This document shows, one piece after another, positions 1 to 6,108 of a stretch of DNA of 6,556 bases. The position numbers were made by a program, and so were the translations under genes. Location of the stretch: assembly GCA_017963165.1 (NCBI GenBank), contig JAGCTZ010000067.1, positions 1-6,556 on the forward strand, written 5' to 3'. The notes under the pieces are model-generated. The model was not told where the DNA came from. It worked only from the letters and a program-made list of their open reading frames with translations, and searched no databases. The stretch is from Treponema sp. Lineage in GTDB: Bacteria > Spirochaetota > Spirochaetia > Treponematales > Treponemataceae. The stretch's first letter is position 1; the number at the start of each line of letters is the position of its first letter.

Positions 1-499
1 CAAAGCAAAATTTGAAGCTGCAGGAATTGAATATTTCTACACTTTGATTGATGACGCTGTTGCTCGTGTTATGCGTTCTGAAGGCGGATTCATGTGGGCA
101 ACAAAAAACTACGACGGCGACGTTATGAGTGATATGATTGCTTCTGCATGTGGTTCACTTGCCATGATGACTTCTGTACTTGTAAGCCCGGACGGAAACT
201 TCGAATACGAAGCAAGCCACGGTACAGTTCAGAAGCACTACTACCGCTACCTCAAGGGTGAAAAGACTTCTACAAACCCTGTAGCAACAATTTTTGCCTG
301 GACAGGTGCCCTTGCAAAACGTGGCGAACTGGACGAAACTCCGGATCTTGTTGATTTTGCAAAACGTCTTGAAAAAGCAACTCTTCAGACAATTGAAGAA
401 GGCTACATGACAGGCGACATTGCCCGCATTGCAGAACCAGCAGCTAAAGAAGTTCTTGATTCTTGGCAATTCATTTCAGCCATTAGAAGCAGACTCTAA
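1..499 (+). CDS. icd: NADP-dependent isocitrate dehydrogenase, C-terminal part (5' end outside window)
   Basis: This enzyme oxidatively decarboxylates isocitrate to 2-oxoglutarate in the cytoplasm, producing NADPH. The gene is cut by the window edge: the frame is open from base 2 with no start needed and ends in TAA at 497-499, leaving 165 residues of a protein normally about 400 long. Recognisable pieces run in order: a LIDD segment (the first Asp region supplies a metal ligand to the neighbouring subunit in the family), [19 protein letters not shown] (the GD and SD aspartates match the Mg/Mn ligands), the HGTV-x-KH coenzyme loop, and [16 protein letters not shown]. This pattern is the eukaryotic-type homodimeric IDH subfamily, not the E. 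coli Icd type. The His in the loop after HGTV is kept, but the family's usual Arg there is Lys; NADP preference is therefore inferred from the family. An in-frame ATG at 44 is internal, not the start. It is transcribed towards the efflux operon and ends at a hairpin. Confidence 0.93.
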   Translation, partial: KAKFEAAGIEYFYTLIDDAVARVMRSEGGFMWATKNYDGDVMSDMIASACGSLAMMTSVLVSPDGNFEYEASHGTVQKHYYRYLKGEKTSTNPVATIFAWTGALAKRGELDETPDLVDFAKRLEKATLQTIEEGYMTGDIARIAEPAAKEVLDSWQFISAIRSRL

Positions 500-530
500 T
501 TGCTTTTAAGACAAATATAACCTTATAAAA

Positions 531-571
531 TGATAGAGCCTGCCCTTTTTGGACAGGCTCTATTACTTTTT
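531..571 (+). terminator. Rho-independent terminator of icd, probably shared by the convergent efflux operon
   Basis: The arms are 533-545 (ATAGAGCCTGCCC) and 551-563 (GGACAGGCTCTAT). They pair over 13 positions with one C-A mismatch and enclose a TTTTT loop at 546-550. The stem can be extended by a G-U and a T-A pair to 531-565. On the plus strand it is followed by CTTTTT and a long T-rich stretch, which suits a terminator 31 bp after the icd stop codon. On the minus strand it lies 19 bp beyond the permease stop and is followed by CATTTTATAAGG, a weaker U-tract, so bidirectional use is plausible but less certain. Confidence 0.85.
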
Positions 572-583
572 CATTCTTTCTTT

Positions 584-3500
584 TTATTTCTTTTCTTTAT
601 TTACTAGCGAATAAATTACCGGAATTATAAACAGTGTTACAAGCGTACTCGAAGCAAGTCCGCCAACTACGCAAAGTCCAATTGGCTGAGTCATAGTTGA
701 AGAGTCACTTCCAAAGAAGGCCATTGGAATCATTGCAAGAATCGTTGTAAGGGTTGTCATCATAACCGGACGCAAACGGCTTTCTCCGGCTTCCTCACAG
801 GCCTGCTTTACCGGCATTCCACTGCGAACAAGAGTGTTAATCTGATCTACAAGAATAATTCCATTATTTACAACAATTCCAACCAGCATCACAACTCCAA
901 TCAAACTTACCATACTAAAGGACTGCCCCGTAATAAGATGAATTAATACAACCCCGACAATCAAAAATGGCATTGTAAAAAGATTTACAAATGGACTCTT
1001 AAAGCTCTCATAAGTTCCGGCCATTACTCCAAAGACCAGCACAATTGCAAGCACGATAATCAAAAGGAAAACACCGGCAGTTTCGCGGGTATTAGACCAG
1101 GAACCTTCATAAGAAAGAGTTACTGAATCTGGAATTACCATATTGTCGTTAATCAGTTGCTTAATCTTGTTTTCTGCCTGACTTGCATTTGCTCCCGGCG
1201 CAAGGCTTGCAGTAAGGTGAATTATTCTGCTCTGGTCTTCGCGATTAATTGAAACAGGTCCTGTACTTCTGATTACCTCAGCAAAGTTTGCAACAGAATA
1301 AATGCCTCCCGCTCCAGATACATAAATTTTTTCCAGATCCGGGATATCGCTGCGGTCTTCATCACTTAAAATTACAACCACATCATAGCTTTCACCATTT
1401 TTGTGATAGGTTGTCGCAGTTTTTCCATTTATACAATAGTTAATTTCGTTTGCAACAGACATCACAGAAATTCCAAAATTTGAAAGTCTGTCGCGGTCAA
1501 CTTTTATTTCAACCTGAGGAAGTCCTTCCTGCATATCAATTTCGGGCTCCTTTACCTCAGGAACTTCTTTTTTTATAAGCTCTTTTATTTCTTTTGCAAG
1601 ACTCAAGCCCCCTCTCAAATCACTTGTTCTGAAAACAATATCAATATCTGAACCACTCATCTGAGCCATACGCCCTGCTCCAAAGCTAAAGTTTGCATTA
1701 GGGTAATCATCAAAATGAGCACGTAGCTTTGCCTTTACACTTTCTGCATTATCCTTCTGATTCGAAGCCTCTGGAAGATAGATTTGAATTGAACCTTTAT
1801 AAGACGAATCAGAACGCGACATTCCGCTTCCTGTTCCAACGCTTACAATAATATTTTCATAACCTTCAATTTCTTCTTCTGCATATTTATAAAAATCTTC
1901 AAGCAGGCTTTCAGTTTCAGTGAGCTTTGAACCAAGAGGAAGTTCCACATTAAGCGTTACAGAACTATCATTAAAGTTAGACATAAAACTGATTCTAAGT
2001 TTTGTTGCAAGAAGGCCAGAAATCACAAGAATCGCTACAGAAACAATTACCGCTTCAAACCTGTGATTAAGAATTACATGAAGAGCCTTGCGGTAAGATT
2101 TAGAAACAGCCTTTAAAGCTTTTTCAATTTTTCTGTCACCTGCCGCAAGAACTTTTGATTTTATAGGTCTTTCACTTCTGTTATCAACCGGCAGGAACTT
2201 TCCAGCCAGAACAGGTACGAGAAAAATTGCTACAAATAAAGATGATAAAATTGCAATCAAAATTACAGTCATCAAAGAACTGAACATCTGTCCGAGCATT
2301 CCAAGCTTATTCTTAAAAGCAAAGAAAGGAATGAATACACAAATTGTTGTAAGGTTTCCAGAGATGATAGAGCCCATTACTTCCTGAGTTCCAATTGCAG
2401 CGGAAGTTATAGCCTTTGTTCCTTTGTTACGGTATACATAAATATTTTCAAGCACAACAACCGAGGCATCCACAACCATTCCAAGGCCGAGAATCAAGCC
2501 AGTCATGGTAATCATGTTCATCGTAATGCCCATAAAGGACATAACTGTAAGCGTTATCAAAATACAGAAAGGAATTGAAATTGCAAGAATAAAAGTGCTT
2601 TTTCCACTTCGCAAAAACAAAAATAGAATGCAGACTGCAAGCACAAACCCCTGCACAATAGATTTTATAAGCTCGTGGATTGTGTCGTTTACTTCTTCTG
2701 AATCATCACTGATAATTTCAATCTCAATATCAGAAGGCAAAGTTTTTTCTATCTGGCTGATTTTTGTCTTAACGTTTTTTGCGACATTTACAGTGTTAGC
2801 TCCACTCTGCTTTTGAATCTGAAGGTAAATGCCAGGTTTGCCGTTTATATAGATTTTGCTTGAAGCATCCTCGTAGCCCATAAAGGCAGTTCCAATATCA
2901 GAAAGCTTTACGACATAACCGTTGTAAATACCAATTCCCGTATTATTAATTTCGTTAATTGATTCATATTCGCCGGTGGTTCTTACCATGTACTTTTTTG
3001 TACCTTCACTTACGCTACCACCCCCAACTTCAATATTCTGGCTGCTCAAAGCAGAAGCAACATTTGAGAGTGTAAGTCCATAAGCTTCCAGACGGTTTTG
3101 ATCCAGTTCAACTCGAACAATTCCGTTCTGGCCGCCGGTAACATTTGCCTGGGCAACTCCATCAGCCTGTTCGAGTCGGTCTGCAATCTGCTCTTCTGCA
3201 ATCTTTTTTAATTCTTCAGAAGTTCTGTTTCCATTTATTGCAAGAGTCATAACCGGCATAGAAGAAGAACTGAATTGAAAGATAGACGGATTTCCCGCAG
3301 CATCTGGCAGGCGGCCTTTTACCATATCCAGCTTATCGCGAATATCATTTACGGCAACATCCATATCTGTTCCATAATTAAATTCTAGCTGAATTGTAGA
3401 AGAACCTTCTGAACTTGTAGAAGTCATTTTCTTGAGATTATTTACACTTACAAGTCCGCTTTCCAAAACCTGAGTAACAGATTTTTCTACAGTCTCTGGC

Positions 3501-3664
3501 CCCGCGTTAGTATAAGTTGTCATTACCATTGCAATCGGATTTTCCATTTCGGGCATAAGGGCAACCTTAAGGTTTCCAATCATAAAGGCAGAAAGAATTG
3601 CAATCATTGCAAAAGTACAGATTGTTAAGATTGGATGTTCAAGGATTTTCTTTGAAATAGTCAT
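584..3664 (-). CDS. RND-family efflux permease (AcrB/BesB/SwrC-like, HAE type)
   Basis: This is the inner-membrane, probably trimeric, proton-driven pump of a tripartite exporter; at 1026 residues it has the normal family length. The sequence shows the duplicated RND plan: TM1 at about 12-30, a first periplasmic porter domain to about 335, TM2-TM6 at about 335-486, TM7 at about 537-555, a second porter domain to about 860, and TM8-TM12 to about 1020. Matching segments GIVRVELDQNRLEAYGL (181-197) and LPQVEIKVDRDRLSNFGI (715-732) show the two halves. TM4 carries GMVVDASVVVLENI, so the AcrB Asp407 equivalent is Asp399 but the Asp408 position is Ala400. TM10 has VVNNGIILVD, with Asn933 in place of AcrB Lys940. 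Arg963 and Thr970 match AcrB Arg971 and Thr978. This pattern is closer to SwrC-like pumps than to AcrB. The ATG overlaps the adaptor stop (ATGA) and has AAGGAGG 6 nt upstream. It is the last gene of the operon. The substrate cannot be read from sequence; drugs, detergents or lipids are possible. Confidence 0.95.
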   Translation of the reverse strand: MTISKKILEHPILTICTFAMIAILSAFMIGNLKVALMPEMENPIAMVMTTYTNAGPETVEKSVTQVLESGLVSVNNLKKMTSTSSEGSSTIQLEFNYGTDMDVAVNDIRDKLDMVKGRLPDAAGNPSIFQFSSSSMPVMTLAINGNRTSEELKKIAEEQIADRLEQADGVAQANVTGGQNGIVRVELDQNRLEAYGLTLSNVASALSSQNIEVGGGSVSEGTKKYMVRTTGEYESINEINNTGIGIYNGYVVKLSDIGTAFMGYEDASSKIYINGKPGIYLQIQKQSGANTVNVAKNVKTKISQIEKTLPSDIEIEIISDDSEEVNDTIHELIKSIVQGFVLAVCILFLFLRSGKSTFILAISIPFCILITLTVMSFMGITMNMITMTGLILGLGMVVDASVVVLENIYVYRNKGTKAITSAAIGTQEVMGSIISGNLTTICVFIPFFAFKNKLGMLGQMFSSLMTVILIAILSSLFVAIFLVPVLAGKFLPVDNRSERPIKSKVLAAGDRKIEKALKAVSKSYRKALHVILNHRFEAVIVSVAILVISGLLATKLRISFMSNFNDSSVTLNVELPLGSKLTETESLLEDFYKYAEEEIEGYENIIVSVGTGSGMSRSDSSYKGSIQIYLPEASNQKDNAESVKAKLRAHFDDYPNANFSFGAGRMAQMSGSDIDIVFRTSDLRGGLSLAKEIKELIKKEVPEVKEPEIDMQEGLPQVEIKVDRDRLSNFGISVMSVANEINYCINGKTATTYHKNGESYDVVVILSDEDRSDIPDLEKIYVSGAGGIYSVANFAEVIRSTGPVSINREDQSRIIHLTASLAPGANASQAENKIKQLINDNMVIPDSVTLSYEGSWSNTRETAGVFLLIIVLAIVLVFGVMAGTYESFKSPFVNLFTMPFLIVGVVLIHLITGQSFSMVSLIGVVMLVGIVVNNGIILVDQINTLVRSGMPVKQACEEAGESRLRPVMMTTLTTILAMIPMAFFGSDSSTMTQPIGLCVVGGLASSTLVTLFIIPVIYSLVNKEKK

Positions 3665-4647
3665 ACACTGCCTCCTTCATTTTTGTTGACTTCTTTGATT
3701 TTTGCGCCATCGCTAAGACTTTGAATTCCACTTACAACAACCTTCTCGCCATCTTCCACACCAGAAAGAATTTCTACAAAGCCGTCTACGTTTACTCCAA
3801 GCTCCACCTTGCGCTTACTTACGGAATTATCTTCATTCACAATAAAGATGATATTTTCGCCGTCTATAGTCTGAACAGCATCATAAGAAATTACAAAAAC
3901 ACTTTTATGAAGAATTGTATTCAGTTTGATTTTTGCATACATTCCTGCGTTGATTCTTTCATCATCTTTATCAAAGGCAAGATAGATTTCTTTTGAACGC
4001 GAAACTTCATCTACAATCGGAGAAACTCGAATTACATGTGCATCAAAAGTCGTATTTTTATAAGCATATAAAGTGATTTCCGCAGAAAGTCCGTTTTTTA
4101 GGCTTGCAATATCCCGCTCAGGAACCCTTGCTTTTATTTGCAGCTCATCAATATTTCCAATCTGCGCAATTGCTGTCTGTGTGTTTACAGAAGTGCCCAC
4201 CGTTAATGGCAGGGCTGTAATTGTTCCGCTGATTGGTGCATAAACAGGGCTTGCTTCATAATAAGTTCCAGGGCTAGAAGGATCTATTTCTGCAATCTTG
4301 TCACCACGTTTTACAGTAGAACCTAGAGTTACATAAACTGCTGTAATTTTTCCGCCAATCTGTGGGTAAACAGAAATTGTATTGTTTGCCTGAATGTTTC
4401 CATTTATAGAAAGATATTCCTGCAAATCTTTTCGTTCGAGGATTTCTGTTTTTACAGAATGGACTGTTTCTTTTTGCGACATATCAAGGCCGGGTGTCAT
4501 GCCGGGCTGCATACCAGCCCCAATTCCAGGTGCCATGCCAGGCCCCTTCTTTTTTCCTCCTCTTGTACACGCAATCACAATTCCAATAAGTAAAATCACA
4601 CAAAGGGTCAGAATAATTCGTCTTGTCTTTTTATTTTTCAAATTCAT
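3661..4647 (-). CDS. Periplasmic adaptor (HlyD/MFP family) of RND efflux system, predicted lipoprotein without alpha-hairpin
   Basis: This protein would bridge the RND pump and the outer-membrane channel. From the chosen ATG it has 328 residues. A basic start (MNLKNKKTRR) and a hydrophobic stretch at 11-26 lead to VIAC, a lipobox with Cys27, so a lipid-anchored periplasmic protein is predicted. A Gly/Pro/Met-rich linker follows (about 36-56). The two lipoyl halves are clear: one at 92-121 (IGGKITAVYVTLGSTVKRGD) and one at 135-165 (VYAPISGTITALPLTVGTSV). Only about 12 residues join them, so the coiled-coil hairpin usual in AcrA or MexA is missing, as in Borrelia BesA. A beta-barrel (about 168-245) and a membrane-proximal domain (about 247-320) complete the fold. 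The frame is open throughout, so the missing hairpin is not caused by a frameshift. An upstream in-frame GTG at 4662-4660 would add five residues, but it overlaps the Shine-Dalgarno sequence. The ATG at 4647 has GGAGG at the right spacing and lies 1 bp after the channel stop. Confidence 0.92.
   Translation of the reverse strand: MNLKNKKTRRIILTLCVILLIGIVIACTRGGKKKGPGMAPGIGAGMQPGMTPGLDMSQKETVHSVKTEILERKDLQEYLSINGNIQANNTISVYPQIGGKITAVYVTLGSTVKRGDKIAEIDPSSPGTYYEASPVYAPISGTITALPLTVGTSVNTQTAIAQIGNIDELQIKARVPERDIASLKNGLSAEITLYAYKNTTFDAHVIRVSPIVDEVSRSKEIYLAFDKDDERINAGMYAKIKLNTILHKSVFVISYDAVQTIDGENIIFIVNEDNSVSKRKVELGVNVDGFVEILSGVEDGEKVVVSGIQSLSDGAKIKEVNKNEGGSV
3671..3677 (-). promoter_or_regulatory. 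Ribosome binding site of the RND permease
   Basis: The minus strand reads AAGGAGG here, 6 nt before the permease ATG at 3664-3662. It lies inside the last codons of the adaptor gene, where it encodes Glu-Gly-Gly. Together with the ATGA overlap it suggests translational coupling between adaptor and pump. Confidence 0.85.
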
Positions 4648-4648
4648 T

Positions 4649-5947
4649 TTATGCCTCCACACTAATTAAGTTCTTAAAATTCAAAAGAACTTTTATAAGA
4701 TTCAGCTGCTGGCTCATATACTGGGCCTGAGCATTACTATAGGTACTTTGTAAGTTTTGCAGGGAAAGCAAATCTTTTGTGCCGTTTTTGTAAGCAATCT
4801 CTGCCATCTGATAACTCTTTTTTGCGAGCTCCACATTCAAACGGCAGCTTTCAAGATTTTCTTTTCCAAACTCAATTTCTTCTAACATCTGATTAATCTG
4901 GATTTTTAATTTAGACTTTTCATTTTCAATCTGAAGCTTAAGACTTTCTATTGAGTCATCTAAATCAGAAATATTATCTCTTGCAGTAGAACCAGGAAGA
5001 AGGTTATCAAGCGAAAGAGAAAGTCCTGCGCTAACAGACCAGTTTTTATTTCCCTCAAGCAAACTGCCGTTATTCCATGAATAAGAATAAGGATTTATAT
5101 TTGCACTCAGATTCAGGCTTGGAAGAAAGGACGAAGAAAAAAGCTGTGAACGGCTTAACTCAGTCTGCTTTAAGGAATTTTCCAAGGCAACAATAGAAGA
5201 GTTTTTTTCTACCAGCTGCTCAATATCCTGTTTTGTATCAATATTTTCTATTAATTCAAGGCAGTCATCTAAGGAACCGGAAAGCACAAGCTCTTCATCT
5301 TCTTCAAGAGAAATTCCAATATTATTCAAAAATTCCTTCAAAGCATTTTTATAAGACTTTTCTACATCTCTCAAATTGATTTTTGCAGTCTCATAATTTA
5401 CCTGAGCCGAAAGCAAATCAAGTTCTGAAGCAAGGCCTTTTTCTTTTTTTGACTTTGTACGCTCGTATTGAGCTTTGTTTGCATTCAGAGCTTCCTCATT
5501 TATGCTGACCTGATTTTCCAGCACAAGCAGAGAATAAAAAGATGTTGTTACTTCATATTCCAGTTGGGAAAGTGCTTGAGTATAAGACAATTTCCCGCTC
5601 TCGTAAGAAAGCTTTAGAGATTCAAGCTTTTTTGTAAGTCCAAGATTCAAACTCAGATTTGCAGAAATTCCAGTATCCACGCTGCTGGAATTATTTGAAA
5701 AATCACTTAAGCTTCCGTTACTTCCGGCACTGGCTTTTGCACTCACAGATGGCAAAATGTTATTCCAGCTATGCTTGTATTTTCTCTCACTTTCTTTTAA
5801 TTGAAGCTCTTCCTGTTTAAGCGAAATATTGTTTTTGATTGCAGCATCTACTGCACTCTGCACATCAATAGTTCGTGTCTTCTTTTCTGAAAACATAAAA
5901 GATGGAAGAAGCATGATGATAATGACTAAAAAGAGTTTTTCTTTCAT
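4649..5947 (-). CDS. Outer-membrane efflux channel, OEP/TolC family
   Basis: This is the outer-membrane exit duct of the tripartite pump, expected to be a trimer with a beta-barrel and a long periplasmic alpha-tunnel. From the chosen ATG it has 432 residues. Residues 1-20 (MKEKLFLVIIIMLLPSFMFS) form a signal peptide with probable cleavage after Ser20. The mature protein shows the twofold OEP repeat. Each half has an ILPS/FLPS strand motif (64-67 and 274-277). Each also has a helical motif of the Gly-x-x-x-x-x-Leu-x-x-Leu type: EKGLASELDLLSAQVNYETA (169-188) and KNGTKDLLSLQNLQSTYSNA (387-406). Long Glu/Lys/Leu-rich stretches without proline fit the tunnel helices. An in-frame TTG at 5965 would extend it by six residues, but it lies before the AGGAGA site that serves ATG 5947, so it is rejected. 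It is the first gene of the operon, an order differing from acrAB or mexAB-oprM and shared with Borrelia besCAB. Confidence 0.93.
   Translation of the reverse strand: MKEKLFLVIIIMLLPSFMFSEKKTRTIDVQSAVDAAIKNNISLKQEELQLKESERKYKHSWNNILPSVSAKASAGSNGSLSDFSNNSSSVDTGISANLSLNLGLTKKLESLKLSYESGKLSYTQALSQLEYEVTTSFYSLLVLENQVSINEEALNANKAQYERTKSKKEKGLASELDLLSAQVNYETAKINLRDVEKSYKNALKEFLNNIGISLEEDEELVLSGSLDDCLELIENIDTKQDIEQLVEKNSSIVALENSLKQTELSRSQLFSSSFLPSLNLSANINPYSYSWNNGSLLEGNKNWSVSAGLSLSLDNLLPGSTARDNISDLDDSIESLKLQIENEKSKLKIQINQMLEEIEFGKENLESCRLNVELAKKSYQMAEIAYKNGTKDLLSLQNLQSTYSNAQAQYMSQQLNLIKVLLNFKNLISVEA
4654..4658 (-). promoter_or_regulatory. Ribosome binding site that fixes the adaptor start
   Basis: The minus strand reads GGAGG, 6 nt before ATG at 4647-4645. 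It lies within the last codons of the channel gene (GTG GAG GCA TAA). The alternative GTG start at 4662 lies upstream of this site and has no ribosome binding site of its own, so the ATG is preferred. The placement again suggests translational coupling. Confidence 0.85.
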
Positions 5948-5953
5948 TCTTTG

Positions 5954-5959
5954 TCTCCT
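5954..5959 (-). promoter_or_regulatory. Ribosome binding site of the outer-membrane channel gene
   Basis: The minus strand reads AGGAGA, 6 nt before ATG at 5947-5945. The in-frame TTG six codons upstream is rejected because this site would lie inside its coding sequence. Confidence 0.8.
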
Positions 5960-5985
5960 GTTCAAAATGCATGATGTAATCTATG

Positions 5986-6062
5986 TGTAACACAGTATGT
6001 ATAACATATTACATGTAACATCTTACACATAATATAACACATTTTTAGTGTAACGTGTTACA
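5986..6062. promoter_or_regulatory. Array of TRTAAC half-sites, probable MarR operator cluster
   Basis: Five direct copies of TRTAAC begin at 5986 (TGTAACA), 6000 (TATAACA), 6014 (TGTAACA), 6033 (TATAACA) and 6049 (TGTAACG). The first three are exactly 14 bp apart. Three units complete a dyad with TTACA at the same spacing: 6000-6013 TATAACATATTACA, 6014-6027 TGTAACATCTTACA and 6049-6062 TGTAACGTGTTACA. Units at 6000 and 6014 match at 12 of 14 positions, as do 6014 and 6049. A further inverted copy, TGTTATA at 6091-6097, overlaps the regulator's -10 box. MarR dimers typically bind short AT-rich dyads between divergent genes, so this protein is the obvious candidate ligand; that link is inference. 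Confidence 0.7.
6029..6036 (-). promoter_or_regulatory. Possible -10 region of the efflux operon promoter
   Basis: On the minus strand this stretch holds two overlapping -10 candidates, TATTAT (6034-6029) and TATATT (6036-6031). No good -35 box is seen 16-18 bp upstream, where the divergent inverted repeat lies. Transcription would start near 6022, giving an untranslated leader of about 75 nt, and the start would fall in the operator unit at 6014-6027. That arrangement would suit repression by the neighbouring MarR protein, but the promoter call itself is weak. Confidence 0.35.
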
Positions 6063-6064
6063 CT
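6047..6064. promoter_or_regulatory. 18-bp inverted repeat, best operator candidate
   Basis: AGTGTAACGTGTTACACT consists of two perfectly complementary 8-bp arms (6047-6054 and 6057-6064) around a 2-bp centre. Length and shape suit a MarR-family dimer. Its right arm overlaps GTTACA (6057-6062), a possible -35 box of the regulator promoter, so binding there could cause autorepression. Confidence 0.7.
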
Positions 6065-6099
6065 TTTTCTTTTATTTTTTATAAAATTAATGTTATAAT
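6057..6099 (+). promoter_or_regulatory. Promoter region of the MarR-family gene
   Basis: Two candidates overlap. The stronger -10 is TGTTATAAT at 6091-6099, a perfect extended -10 (TGnTATAAT). Its -35 would be TTTATT at 6071-6076, which is poor, but extended -10 promoters tolerate this. Its transcription start would fall near 6106, only about 3 nt before the ATG. The alternative pairs GTTACA (6057-6062) with TATAAA (6080-6085) at a 17-bp spacing and would give a leader of about 17 nt. Neither leader contains a Shine-Dalgarno sequence. Confidence 0.6.
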
Positions 6100-6108
6100 T
6101 TACTTACT

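Noticed and set aside
155..469. Minus-strand open frame of 104 codons opposite icd
   Set aside because: It lies entirely inside the well-recognised isocitrate dehydrogenase frame, has cysteine/phenylalanine-rich composition typical of antisense frames and resembles no family.
2505..2816. Plus-strand open frame of 103 codons inside the permease gene
   Set aside because: It is antisense to a conserved RND region, has no ribosome binding site or recognisable domain, and its hydrophobic look mirrors the transmembrane coding of the real gene.
584..3664. Heavy-metal (CusA-type) efflux for the RND pump
   Set aside because: Methionines near residues 666 and 669 fall close to a CusA metal-site region but do not line up with it, and the TM4 and TM10 motifs look like drug/lipid-type HAE pumps.
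4246..4281. Frameshift or deletion as the cause of the missing adaptor hairpin
   Set aside because: The frame continues cleanly through both lipoyl halves, the joint is smooth (EIDPSSPGTYYEASPVYAP), and hairpin-less adaptors are known.
4648..4662. GTG start five codons upstream of the adaptor ATG
   Set aside because: The GGAGG Shine-Dalgarno sequence lies inside that extension and is ideally placed for ATG 4647; the longer form also spoils the 1-bp junction with the channel gene.
3721..4669. Plus-strand open frames at 3721-3996 and 4394-4669 opposite the adaptor
   Set aside because: Both are shadows of the adaptor gene. The second one's Pro/Gly-rich part is simply the other strand of the Gly/Pro/Met linker.
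5948..5965. TTG start six codons upstream of the channel ATG
   Set aside because: The AGGAGA site lies inside the extension, and the signal peptide begins naturally with MKEKLFLV at 5947.
5968..6062. CRISPR-like or mobile-element repeats in the divergent region
   Set aside because: The units are 6-14 bp, have no unique spacers of regular size and lie between divergent promoters, which fits operators. No transposase, terminal inverted repeats or target duplication is present.
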